Positions 15,926 through 23,344 are shown, counted from the first letter of the stretch. The stretch is DNA of 35,659 bases from an uncultured Lachnospiraceae bacterium (GCA_949132985.1 CASCGD010000020.1:1-35659), one strand, 5' to 3'. The notes: generated by a model from the sequence alone, not told the origin. Made by a program: numbers and translations.

Positions 15926-17686
15926 TCAATGTAAATAGGAGACTATTGTATCCCATACGTCCGCGGTCTCCATGCCGGCTTTCCAGAATGCAACGCCGCC
16001 CAGATTTTCATCCTTCATCACCTGAAGCTTCAGCTCCAGGGACTTCGCGTCCTCCAGCCATACCTTACATGTCACGCCGTCCCGCTCATATTCCGCATAG
16101 TTCTGGCCCATATCATCAAGCCAGATGATCTCGCCTCCGTTTGCATCCACCCGGCTGCGGGCTTCCGCCATGCTTACCGCCTCACTTGTCAGGTCATAAC
16201 CCACATAATCGTCCGACGCAGCCTCCACAGAATCGCCGTCCTCCTCCTTTGGCGTCTCCATCCAGATACGCGTGTAGAAAGGAAGCCCCAGTACCACCTG
16301 CTCTGCGGGCACGCCTGCCGAAACCGTGTCCTTTGCACCGTTTGTCACAAACTCAATGGAAGAAACCGATCCCTCATCACTTCCCGCATAGTGCTCGTCA
16401 TACGCCATTACAATAATATAATCCGCAAAACGCGCCTGCTCTGCCCGATTGTAAAATTCGGTGTAAGCACTTGGCACATAATTATCAACCGATAAGGTCA
16501 AACCATTATCATCACATTTCAACGATAACTCACGGATAAACTGGATGTAGCCATCACCCACCTCGTGGCTGAGCGCTTCCATATCTACATTCACGCCGTC
16601 CAGATTGTATTGCAATGCCTTCGAGATCACCTGATTAACCAGATTTTCCCGCACCGAGCTGTGGGTGAGAACATATGTGGAATCCACCTCGGAATTTTCC
16701 AGATTAGAGAAAAGTCCCCAGACCTTCACGCCCTGCTCGTGACAATAATTTACGTAATCCTTGCTGGCCACATCCGCCAGATTTCCCTCATTGTCATTCA
16801 GATAAAACCACGTGGGAGAGACCACATTGACACCCTTTGAATTTGCGAGAATCGTGGAGATACGCGCATTGGCATCCGCGTTCGTCGTCTGATGCCACAA
16901 AAGGTTTACCGGTTCATCCAGCAGACTGTGGGTAAAGCTTTCTCCCTCATAGCTGTGGGGCGGGAGCTGATCTTCTCCAAGCTCTGCCTGTTTTCCCTCC
17001 CCGGTGAGCTTTTTATTTTTGACATACCCGATAATACCGTCCGTCGTCTCTACCTTGCACCAGTCCTCCATCGGCTCTAAAACGGCCACCTCATCCCCCT
17101 TCTCAAGCTCTTTTAAAATCGGGCTTTTTATTCCACCTTTCACACGAAGCTGCGTCTTTCTCCGAATGGTCGTCCTGCCGCACACGTTCTCCCAATCCGT
17201 CGTCACTAAAATACGGTAAGGATCTGTGTACAGCTCGTAACCCATGTCCGTATACTGCATGACAAAATCCAATGCCACATATACCGTGCCGTTCACAATC
17301 CGCACAATTTTATAGCTCTCCTTCGTCACATCGTTTCCTATAAAAAACTCCTCTCGGTCGACGTAGGCCGTCACCAACTCATCCGCCGTAGTATAACGCA
17401 AAAGCTTTTCATTGCCATCCCAGTAAAAGCGTTCATTGAACGCGTCATGCACAGTATCATAGTCCAGATAAATCGTACCGTCCAGCCACTTTCCCTTCAG
17501 GTTTGTCAGCTGTTGGTCCCGGACAATCGCCACGTCATCTGCACTCTCTATGCCATAGTATTCAGTCAGCTCCTGCACTTCCTCCGAAGGAATGTACGCC
17601 TCAATTTTCTTTCCTGCAACTAAAATCAATCCGATCACGACAATCAACAGCAATGCTGCAATCATCGGGCCTGTCTTTCTTCTCAT
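15926..17686 (-). CDS. secreted SH3–glycosyl hydrolase family 18 protein
   Basis: A 586-residue envelope protein. Residues 7–24 form a signal anchor. Residues about 45–165 resemble a copper-amine-oxidase N-terminal-like beta domain. Residues 172–228 form a bacterial SH3 domain (TQLRVKGGIKSP, GWCKVE-like WCKVETTDGIIGYV). Residues 255–586 are a GH18 barrel of the YaaH/SleL-like type. The catalytic strand is D363-GVNV-D368-M-E370, matching DGxxxDxE with E370 as the acid. The likely substrate is peptidoglycan or cortex glycan, near the CwlD-like amidase. AGGAGG precedes the ATG, immediately after the small-peptide repeats. Confidence 0.9.
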   Translation of the reverse strand: MRRKTGPMIAALLLIVVIGLILVAGKKIEAYIPSEEVQELTEYYGIESADDVAIVRDQQLTNLKGKWLDGTIYLDYDTVHDAFNERFYWDGNEKLLRYTTADELVTAYVDREEFFIGNDVTKESYKIVRIVNGTVYVALDFVMQYTDMGYELYTDPYRILVTTDWENVCGRTTIRRKTQLRVKGGIKSPILKELEKGDEVAVLEPMEDWCKVETTDGIIGYVKNKKLTGEGKQAELGEDQLPPHSYEGESFTHSLLDEPVNLLWHQTTNADANARISTILANSKGVNVVSPTWFYLNDNEGNLADVASKDYVNYCHEQGVKVWGLFSNLENSEVDSTYVLTHSSVRENLVNQVISKALQYNLDGVNVDMEALSHEVGDGYIQFIRELSLKCDDNGLTLSVDNYVPSAYTEFYNRAEQARFADYIIVMAYDEHYAGSDEGSVSSIEFVTNGAKDTVSAGVPAEQVVLGLPFYTRIWMETPKEEDGDSVEAASDDYVGYDLTSEAVSMAEARSRVDANGGEIIWLDDMGQNYAEYERDGVTCKVWLEDAKSLELKLQVMKDENLGGVAFWKAGMETADVWDTIVSYLH

Positions 17687-17703
17687 CGTAGATACCTCCT
17701 AAA

Positions 17704-17772
17704 TCAAAGCAACGCCCGTTCGCCTCCGCTCTCGGGCAACTCGTCGGAAAGCATCTCAAAAATGCTTCGCAT
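17704..17772 (-). CDS. 22-residue peptide, copy 2 (nearest GH18)
   Basis: The encoded peptide reads MRSIFEMLSDELPE then SGGERALL. It has a strong AGGAGG 7 nt before the ATG, and its TGA is followed by the ribosome binding site of the GH18 gene. The mix of hydrophobic and acidic residues suggests a short amphipathic helix. It differs from copy 1 by Lys to Glu at residue 6 and Glu to Gly at residue 16. I do not recognise a family. It may be a real microprotein, a translation-coupling leader, or only a mobile ribosome-binding cassette. Confidence 0.55.
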   Translation of the reverse strand: MRSIFEMLSDELPESGGERALL

Positions 17773-17788
17773 TTGCTTTCCTCCTAAA

Positions 17789-17857
17789 TCAAAGCAACGC
17801 CCGTTCGCCTTCGCTCTCGGGCAACTCGTCGGAAAGCATCTTAAAAATGCTTCGCAT
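17789..17857 (-). CDS. 22-residue peptide, copy 1
   Basis: The encoded peptide reads MRSIFKMLSDELPE then SEGERALL. It is the first frame after the extended -10 promoter at 17877–17885, so the mRNA would begin almost at its AGGAGG. Both sequence differences from copy 2 change the amino acid, and neither breaks the frame. No homologue is recognised. Confidence 0.55.
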   Translation of the reverse strand: MRSIFKMLSDELPESEGERALL

Positions 17858-17876
17858 TTGCTTTCCTCCTAAGTGC

Positions 17877-17885
17877 AGTATAGCA
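17877..17885 (-). promoter_or_regulatory. extended -10 promoter for the peptide repeats and GH18 gene
   Basis: Minus strand TGC-TATACT, an extended -10 element, lies just before AGGAGG of peptide copy 1. No good -35 box is seen at the usual distance. A terminator lies 40 nt upstream (17927–17958), so this is probably the start of an independent transcript. Confidence 0.6.
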
Positions 17886-17926
17886 CACCTTTCCCTTTCC
17901 GCATAGCATCAAACTTTCACCTATGG

Positions 17927-17958
17927 CAAAAACAGGGCGCGCCAACACCCTGTTTTTG
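17927..17958. terminator. bidirectional terminator
   Basis: Perfect 11-bp arms CAAAAACAGGG (17927–17937) and CCCTGTTTTTG (17948–17958) with T tracts on either strand. It isolates the GH18 transcript from whatever is transcribed through the palindrome at 18.1 kb. Confidence 0.8.
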
Positions 17959-18060
17959 TTCTTTTCATCTTCTTTTAAAATCTTCTGTTTCACCTGGCAG
18001 AGATTCCCATGGCTCCCGTCAGGCTGTTTTGATAGTTTTTTCGCTTAAAGTGTCCTGCGC

Positions 18061-18240
18061 GGCAGCCTAGTGTACTGACCGTATGATATTCAGCCAAACC
18101 TCCTTGCCTATCCGCTCATCTGCCGCGTTGGATTTTCTATCCGTAGCCACCGCTACGCCGTCGAAAATCCGCCTTGCAGATGAGCGAATATTCTGCGGAG
18201 TTTCGCCAGATATCATCCGGTCAGCACACTAGAAGCTGTC
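18061..18240. repeat. ~170-bp imperfect palindrome (MITE-like or structured RNA)
   Basis: The two halves of this non-coding stretch are inverted copies. CTAGTGT with CTGACCG at 18067–18081 pairs with CGGTCAG and ACACTAG at 18218–18232. Inner matches include ATGATAT/ATATCAT, GCTCATCTGC/GCAGATGAGC and GGATTTTC/GAAAATCC, closing on a GTAGC-CACC-GCTAC hairpin. Outer GGCAGC/GCTGTC extends it past a 2-nt bulge. No transposase is present. It could be a miniature inverted-repeat element or a long hairpin RNA. The rest of 17959–18313 shows nothing else I can name. Confidence 0.75.
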
Positions 18241-18313
18241 ACGCTTTACCATATTCTATACGGCCGGCTTACATTTTAATTGAAATCGAATGTAATTGAA
18301 TCTAACGAAACAT

Positions 18314-18529
18314 TTAAGTTTCATTTAATCGGTCAAACCGTAATTCGCGCAGCACCCCCTTTCCTGTCTCGTCGTATACATAGTCTCTCATGTAGCAGGC
18401 TTCCTCAGCGGCACACAACGCATGTGTCACATGCTCCGGCGTACTCGGACTGCCGTCCAGAAAAAGCATGATGCCCTGGTCCGCGATGGATTGCAGCTCT
18501 ACATACAATTGATTTCTGTCATCTTTCAT
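18314..18529 (-). CDS. small hypothetical protein
   Basis: A 71-residue acidic, soluble protein (MKDDRNQLYVELQSIADQ at the start, later GIMLFLDGSPSTPEHV and EEACYMRDYVYDETGKG). No signal peptide, membrane segment or motif is recognised. An ACAGGA sequence precedes the ATG, and the decayed peptide repeat lies just upstream. It is codirectional with the SAF-domain gene, 176 bases away. The sequence looks coding (regular frame, credible start), but its function is unknown. Confidence 0.7.
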   Translation of the reverse strand: MKDDRNQLYVELQSIADQGIMLFLDGSPSTPEHVTHALCAAEEACYMRDYVYDETGKGVLRELRFDRLNET

Positions 18530-18546
18530 ATCCTGTCCCCCACTTT

Positions 18547-18640
18547 TATAAGGTAACGGCTGCCCGCTCTGCTCGCGGGCAGGTTGTCAGAAGGCGTGCA
18601 AGAAAATGCTTCGCATTTTGCCTTCCTCCTCTTTTCCAAA
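18547..18640 (-). repeat. third, decayed copy of the peptide repeat
   Basis: It shares AGGAGG, ATGCGAAGCATTTT and later CTGCCCGCGAGC-like sequence with the 85-bp units. An extra base after eight codons causes an early stop, giving MRSIFLHAF (18587–18616). In the shifted frame the family sequence resumes as SDNLPAS. It lies upstream of the small hypothetical gene, just as the intact copies lie upstream of GH18. The remaining 18641–18705 shows no clear feature. Confidence 0.65.
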
Positions 18641-18705
18641 AGGAGATCCTAACTGTTCTGTACCTTCACAGATACAAAATATTGTCTTGCGTTAATTGAC
18701 GTGAA

Positions 18706-19608
18706 CTATGGTTCCTCCGGTAATCCGGTGTAAAGCGTGAGTGGTTCCTTCGCCTCCGAAACATCCGGCGGCTGATCATCATCGTCTCCGGTCTGTGTCT
18801 CAGCAAAACGATCCTCCGCCTGCGATTCATCACTCAAAAAGTCCTCCAGATGAGACTCTAAAATCCTTCGACGCTCCTGTTCTGCATCCACCAGAAAAAG
18901 CTCCGTGATATTGGGATCCCACTGCATTAGCGTAAACACTGCCTGGTTAACCGGATAATACTCTTTGGCGGCAATCTGAAAATCTCCCGCATACTGTAAC
19001 GCATACAATCTGGTACCTTCATAAGTTTTTGCGTCCACAAGAGCTGCCTGATAGCGCAAAAGCTCCTCTTCCAGAAACCGAAGCCCTACGGCAAGCACCT
19101 CGCCCTCCTCATCCCTGATCAGACGATACACCCGCTTATGTTTCACAACAAGGTAATCCTCGCCGTTTGGAAATACTATGCGCACATCCACAAGCTCGTT
19201 TTCCCGCAGCGTTTTCGGAAGATAAAGCTCTGTCAGCTCTACCTGACGCTCATCCTCCGCAATCTTTTCGCCCTCGTAAACGATATCACTGCCAAGTGCA
19301 CTGCCCTTTGTCAGGGAAACCTTTACACGCTTCCCTAAAAGGTCGTCCTTTGTGAGCGGCTGCACAAGTGACAGGTCCTCTAAGGATCCTACCTGCCGCT
19401 CCTGCAGCATGGAAGCAGTCAGCTCATCTCCCACCGTTACATCCTCCGTCAGCACAAATACACTCACGTATTGATACTGCTCCTGAAGCTTCTCGTAGTG
19501 GGCAAGATTTTCCTGCATCCGCTCTGTACTCTGCTTTTCGCGAAAGAGCATTCCCGTCAGGGGAATCCCTATAAGAAGCGCGCCTGCTGCTGCCGCACCT
19601 GCCATCAT
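18706..19608 (-). CDS. SAF-domain protein, CpaB/RcpC-like
   Basis: A 300-residue protein: N-terminal membrane segment (about 1–22), a short coiled region (29–46), and a SAF-type domain (about 49–120) with VFVLTEDVTVGDELTASML and GKRVKVSLTKGSAL. These are the features of CpaB/RcpC, an assembly factor of Flp/Tad pili. The tail is acidic and Pro-rich. The ATG used has only a weak AGG before it. A strong AGGAGG 8 nt before an in-frame ATT at 19632 would give an extra IRLRFRYK N-terminus. It follows the TadZ-like gene in the same operon. Confidence 0.8.
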   Translation of the reverse strand: MMAGAAAAGALLIGIPLTGMLFREKQSTERMQENLAHYEKLQEQYQYVSVFVLTEDVTVGDELTASMLQERQVGSLEDLSLVQPLTKDDLLGKRVKVSLTKGSALGSDIVYEGEKIAEDERQVELTELYLPKTLRENELVDVRIVFPNGEDYLVVKHKRVYRLIRDEEGEVLAVGLRFLEEELLRYQAALVDAKTYEGTRLYALQYAGDFQIAAKEYYPVNQAVFTLMQWDPNITELFLVDAEQERRRILESHLEDFLSDESQAEDRFAETQTGDDDDQPPDVSEAKEPLTLYTGLPEEP

Positions 19609-19653
19609 TTTATACCTGAATCTTAGTCTAATCTCCGGTTCCTCCTAAATCCA

Positions 19654-20244
19654 TTACAACAGTTCCTGAAAAAAAGACAGCTGGTCCTTCCCTGACCAGA
19701 ACGGGTCGGCAATGAAAGGAATCGTCCGCACCGGCACATGGTACTTCCGCTGGAAATTCTTTTTTTCGTATATGTTTCCCGTAATCGTAAGCAACGCGGT
19801 AAAATAATGTAAACTCTGGTTATGTATGTTCATAAAATTTTCCGCCTGTCCTATGCGCCACAGACTCAAGGAGGCAACGATATAACGCAGATCACAGCGC
19901 AAAAACTCCTGCCAGCCCTCCGCTTTACAGCCCAAATCCAGCATCAGATACGGATATGGCCCATGCAGCAGCTCCGGCATCCGTTCAAACGACGCGCGGG
20001 GATAATAGCCGACACCGTCCGCCGTGAAAAAATCACGTTCCCCCGGTTTCGCATCCAATGCGGCAATGCAGGGCTTATCCGAAAGCTCCACCACCGCCGC
20101 AGGGATGCCCCGCTCCGCCACTGCAAAACTTGCAGCGGCAAGGGCGAGATGCGTCGTACCGACACCTGCATCTGCACCGAAAAATCCGATTGTTCTGTGC
20201 TCCCTTTTCCTTCCTGCCAACCAAAAATGTATGTTATTCACCAC
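19654..20244 (-). CDS. TadZ/CpaE-like atypical P-loop protein
   Basis: A 196-residue protein of the MinD/ParA superfamily. The P-loop-like segment is G23-ADAGVGTT-H32: it has the glycines but lacks the Walker lysine, as is known for TadZ/CpaE pilus-localisation ATPases. YPYLMLDLGCKAEGWQ looks like the Walker B region. It starts with GTG and overlaps the kinase gene end by 7 bases, so the two are translationally coupled. The likely role is polar placement or regulation of a secretion/pilus complex; no pilus motor gene is present here. Confidence 0.7.
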   Translation of the reverse strand: MVNNIHFWLAGRKREHRTIGFFGADAGVGTTHLALAAASFAVAERGIPAAVVELSDKPCIAALDAKPGERDFFTADGVGYYPRASFERMPELLHGPYPYLMLDLGCKAEGWQEFLRCDLRYIVASLSLWRIGQAENFMNIHNQSLHYFTALLTITGNIYEKKNFQRKYHVPVRTIPFIADPFWSGKDQLSFFQELL

Positions 20245-21542
20245 CCTTCTTTTTTCCGCAGCGCATCGAAAAACTGCCTCTTCTTTATCGTGGGAACCAT
20301 CGGATCCCCATCAAGCGGAAAGCAATACACGTTCCTGCGCCAACGTCTCGCGTAATACCTGGCCATCCGTCCGTTATCGTAATTCACTACCGGAACCAGA
20401 TGTTTCCGCAGATGCAGCCGCTCATAAAGTGCAAGCGCCGGTTCGATCTCCCAGTCTCTGCCGCCCAATACCAGCAAAATCCCGTCACATTGTTCTAATT
20501 CTATGTCTGTCGATTCATATGTACCGAAATCCTGTACCAGACAGCCCTTCTTCTGCAGCTGCCACTCCTTTGCCTTTCCCTCTGAGAACACCCCGACAAA
20601 GTCGCCGTAAGAAACGAACCCGTTCTTCTGTTTCACCCAACTTCTGCTGGCAATGCGCCGCAGATCGCCGCTGTCGTTTTGTTCCATGTAAAGGCTTGGA
20701 ATGCAGACCGCATTCAAACAGACATGATAGGAAACCGCCAGATGTGTGGCTCCGATGCCCGGCCTCATGCCGATCACTGCAAGATTTTTTAAGAGATGCT
20801 TTTTTCCCTCCGAAATTTCCTCCGCATACGCCTCCAGCTCTTTCATCAGCGACGCTGTATTCTCGAAGCGCTGTGAAAGCCTGCTCGCAATCGCTCTCTG
20901 GATGATACCCTCAAGGCGCGTTGTGCGCTCTTCCTGAGGCAGATACGCTTCCAGAAACTGTAATATCATACCGATACCATAGATATCTGCACGTTCATCG
21001 CAGGGCAGCCCCAATCGCTTTTCCGGTGCCGCAAATTCCGCGGTTCCATAAGATTGGTATGGGTTTCCCTCATTGGAAATATATGATGCGATGCCAAAAT
21101 CGACTATTTTCAGCTGATTGCCATATACTATAATATGTTCCGGCTTTAAATCCTGATAAATAATCGGTATCGGTCCCGCATGCAGATATCCAATGACATC
21201 ACATAGCTGTATGCCGATTCGCAATACAAAATCCAGGGGAATAGTTGTCTGATGAAGCACATAGGCTTCCAGCGATTCACCCGCCACATACTCTTCGATC
21301 AGATAGTAATTCTCATCATCCTCCTCTAAATCATAGATGATGGGAATGGCGGGATGGTTCAAAGATTTCAAAAGCTCTGCTTCCGATTGGAATCCTGAAT
21401 CGTCGGGCACTGTTTTGGGAATACATTTAATCGCCCGATCCTGTCCTAAAATCCGATGTCTGGCCAGATAAACCCGACCGTTGGCGCCAGCTCCTAAAAG
21501 CCCGGTCACTTCATATCTGCCAAACAAAATTTGTTGCTGCAT
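20238..21542 (-). CDS. Ser/Thr protein kinase fused to a TadZ/CpaE-like domain
   Basis: A 434-residue cytosolic protein. Residues 8–240 are a Hanks-type kinase: GAGANGRVY loop, K39, catalytic D131 and K133 in YQDLKPEH (the usual HRD is YQD), D148-F-G150, and AAPE near 171–174. Residues 250–434 resemble a MinD/ParA fold with G258-MRPGIGAT-H267, lacking the Walker lysine, and GCLVQDFGTYES. No membrane segment or PASTA repeats are present, unlike PrkC/Stk1. The fusion and the overlap with a separate TadZ-like gene point to kinase control of that machinery. Confidence 0.88.
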   Translation of the reverse strand: MQQQILFGRYEVTGLLGAGANGRVYLARHRILGQDRAIKCIPKTVPDDSGFQSEAELLKSLNHPAIPIIYDLEEDDENYYLIEEYVAGESLEAYVLHQTTIPLDFVLRIGIQLCDVIGYLHAGPIPIIYQDLKPEHIIVYGNQLKIVDFGIASYISNEGNPYQSYGTAEFAAPEKRLGLPCDERADIYGIGMILQFLEAYLPQEERTTRLEGIIQRAIASRLSQRFENTASLMKELEAYAEEISEGKKHLLKNLAVIGMRPGIGATHLAVSYHVCLNAVCIPSLYMEQNDSGDLRRIASRSWVKQKNGFVSYGDFVGVFSEGKAKEWQLQKKGCLVQDFGTYESTDIELEQCDGILLVLGGRDWEIEPALALYERLHLRKHLVPVVNYDNGRMARYYARRWRRNVYCFPLDGDPMVPTIKKRQFFDALRKKEGW

Positions 21543-21601
21543 ATTCTCACCGCACTTTCTGTATAATAAAATTGTTCGGTGAAAAAAGCATCTCCAAGTC
21601 T

Positions 21602-21631
21602 CTTATACCACACGGATGATGGCTTTGACAA
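21602..21631 (-). promoter_or_regulatory. promoter of the kinase–tadZ–saf operon
   Basis: Minus strand TTGTCA (21626–21631), 18-nt spacer and TATAAG (21602–21607), about 55 nt before the kinase ATG. It is divergent from the mecA promoter. Confidence 0.6.
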
Positions 21632-21693
21632 CCTCTTTTTGAAAAGTTTATACTTTTTTTAGAATTTTACACCCATAAGAGGTGTCCCCTCTC

Positions 21694-21722
21694 TTGACGA
21701 TCGGAAAAAATTTTTATATACT
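21694..21722 (+). promoter_or_regulatory. mecA promoter
   Basis: TTGACG (21694–21699), 17-nt spacer and TATACT (21717–21722), a strong sigma-A match, with a leader of about 70 nt. Confidence 0.75.
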
Positions 21723-21800
21723 TTTGGTACTTTCTAACGGATTTTACATTTAATGCGTTTATTCGATCAAATATTTGATAATTGGTAAGGAATGAAGACT

Positions 21801-22622
21801 ATGAAAATAGAACGAATCAACGACAATCAGATACGCTGCACACTCACCGGCCAGGATCTGGCGGACCGGCATTTAAAGCTCTCAGAGCTTGCCTACGGCA
21901 CCGACAAGGCAAAGCGGCTCTTCCGCGACATGATGCAGCAGGCATCCTGTGAGCTGGGTTTTGAGGCCGAGGATATCCCCCTCATGATTGAGGCGATCCC
22001 CCTTTCCGGCGGCTCCATCATTCTGAATGTGACAAAAGTGGAATACCCTGAGGAATTAGACACCCGCTTCTCCAATTTTACGGACTACGGGGATGATGTT
22101 CCGGGGATCGACGCAAACACCGATCCGGATGCCCCCACGCTCGAGGGCGCAGACAGCATCCTGGATCTGTTCCGTAAAATCGGTGAAGCCGCTGCTTCAC
22201 TGCACACAAACGATACCGACACCCACCCGGATGAGCGTGCAGGCTTTGTCCCTTTAAAGGACACCGCCGCCAATGTGATGCCTGCCGCCGGAAGTGAAAT
22301 CGCCTCTCCCGTAGAGGCTGCCTCCGATATCATAAAACTGTTCTCCTTCCGGGAGATGTCGTACATTATCCGGCTTGCGCACGTATTAGGGCATTTTTAT
22401 ACCGGTGATAATTCCCTGTTTTTGGACGAATCGGAACGGGTCTACTATCTTGTACTTCACAAGAGTGATCATAGCCCCGCTGAATTTAATAAAGTATGCA
22501 ATATTTTATCGGAATACGCCTTCCAAAACCACTACATTGAATCTGCTGAAGCATATTTTAATGAGCACTTCAAATGCATTGCAGCACACGACGCGCTTCA
22601 ACGCCTGACAGCTTTTTCATAA
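21801..22622 (+). CDS. mecA: ClpC adaptor protein MecA
   Basis: An adaptor that delivers substrates to ClpC-ClpP. The N-terminus MKIERINDNQIRCTLTGQDL matches the MecA substrate-binding domain, and the C-terminal half (FSFREMSYIIRLAH onward, with EYAFQNHYIESAEAYFNEH) is the ClpC-binding domain. The linker between them is long and acidic/Pro-rich. The frame opens at 21792, but AAGGA is placed correctly only for the ATG at 21801 (273 residues). It stands alone between its own promoter and a terminator. Confidence 0.9.
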   Translation: MKIERINDNQIRCTLTGQDLADRHLKLSELAYGTDKAKRLFRDMMQQASCELGFEAEDIPLMIEAIPLSGGSIILNVTKVEYPEELDTRFSNFTDYGDDVPGIDANTDPDAPTLEGADSILDLFRKIGEAAASLHTNDTDTHPDERAGFVPLKDTAANVMPAAGSEIASPVEAASDIIKLFSFREMSYIIRLAHVLGHFYTGDNSLFLDESERVYYLVLHKSDHSPAEFNKVCNILSEYAFQNHYIESAEAYFNEHFKCIAAHDALQRLTAFS

Positions 22623-22639
22623 ATCGTATAGGTGTAAAA

Positions 22640-22681
22640 AAAGGAAGTCCTCTGCGTTTTTACCCGCAAAGGACTTCCTTT
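22640..22681. terminator. bidirectional terminator between mecA and the DUF1858 gene
   Basis: Arms of 17 nt (22640–22656 and 22665–22681; AAAGGAAGTCC/GGACTTCCTTT) with one mismatch, A/T runs on both sides, and convergent genes. Confidence 0.9.
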
Positions 22682-22688
22682 CTGTTCT

Positions 22689-22898
22689 TTATTTCTCGTG
22701 CTTTAAAAACTCGTTAATCTGGTCAACCAGCGCGTCCGGCTCAATGCCGTGTACCATTGCCGCCTGCTCGATGGTTTCCATCTGCGATGAGGGGCATCCA
22801 AGGCAATGCATGCCGATACCAAGCAATACCGGCGCAATACTCTCATCTATCTCAAGTAATTCGCCGATCATGGTTGACTTTGTCACTGTTGCTGCCAT
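22689..22898 (-). CDS. DUF1858-domain protein
   Basis: A 69-residue protein matching the DUF1858 family (MIGELLEIDESIAPVLLGIG then MHCLGCPSS). The C32-x-x-C35 pair is typical and could form a redox disulfide or bind metal. The domain often occurs next to or fused with redox enzymes, but its biochemical role is not established. AGGAGGAA precedes the ATG, and it has its own promoter. Confidence 0.9.
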   Translation of the reverse strand: MAATVTKSTMIGELLEIDESIAPVLLGIGMHCLGCPSSQMETIEQAAMVHGIEPDALVDQINEFLKHEK

Positions 22899-22942
22899 CT
22901 TTTATTCCTCCTTCATGTGTGAAATATAGCAAAACTGCTATT

Positions 22943-22971
22943 ATTATAATCATTTTGTATGGACTTGTCCA
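22943..22971 (-). promoter_or_regulatory. promoter of the DUF1858 gene
   Basis: Minus strand TGGACA (22966–22971), 17-nt spacer and TATAAT (22943–22948), about 45 nt before the ATG. Confidence 0.75.
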
Positions 22972-23173
22972 GTACAACGATCCCAAATTATCTGTTGTAC
23001 ACTTGCATCGACTAGTATTTGATAAAATTCTTAGTTATACACAACTAATTTTTGGTACAAAATTTGTACATTCCATCCGCAATTTTGGACTTGTTTTTCG
23101 TGCACATTTGTAATAAAATAGGAGCGTGGGCTACATTATAGTAGCATTTTTGAAAATTAAGGAGGATAATAAA

Positions 23174-23344
23174 ATGGCTTACGTTATCAATGATTCTTGT
23201 GTTTCTTGTGGTACCTGCGAGGGTGCATGCCCTGTTGGAGCTATTTCTGCTGGCGACGGAAAGTATGAGATCGCAGCTGATACCTGCATCGATTGCGGAA
23301 CATGCGCTGGTACATGTCCTACCGGTGCTATCAGCGAGGGCTAA
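23174..23344 (+). CDS. 2[4Fe-4S] clostridial ferredoxin
   Basis: A 56-residue electron carrier. Two CxxCxxCxxxCP motifs are complete (C9, C12, C15, C19 and C38, C41, C44, C48), with the usual internal symmetry. AAGGAGGATAATAAA before the ATG fixes the start, although the frame is open 48 bases further upstream. Codon use favours GCT, GGT and TGC strongly, consistent with high expression. The 220-base upstream gap is AT-rich, with only a weak promoter candidate (TTGTTT-17-TAAAAT near 23.1 kb). Confidence 0.97.
   Translation: MAYVINDSCVSCGTCEGACPVGAISAGDGKYEIAADTCIDCGTCAGTCPTGAISEG

Larger units (their letters stand above)
17696..17865 (-). repeat. tandem 85-bp repeat, two copies, each holding a small ORF
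   Basis: Copies at 17696–17780 and 17781–17865 are identical except for two positions, one pyrimidine substitution near 17726/17811 and one near 17757/17842. Each unit contains AGGAGG, a 7-nt spacer, an ATG, 22 codons and a TGA. The next unit's AGGAGG begins a few bases after that stop, so the downstream copy feeds straight into the GH18 ribosome binding site. A decayed third copy lies at 18547–18640. Confidence 0.85.

Noticed and set aside
17696-17865. Short CRISPR-like array
   Set aside because: Only two units, each 85 bp with no variable spacer, in-frame small ORFs inside, and no cas genes.
19654-20244. Pseudogene ParA because the P-loop lysine is missing
   Set aside because: TadZ/CpaE proteins normally have an atypical Walker A; the frame is intact and coupled to the kinase gene.
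20024-20905. Plus-strand open frame of 293 codons
   Set aside because: It lies antisense to the overlapping kinase and TadZ-like genes and has no ribosome binding site.
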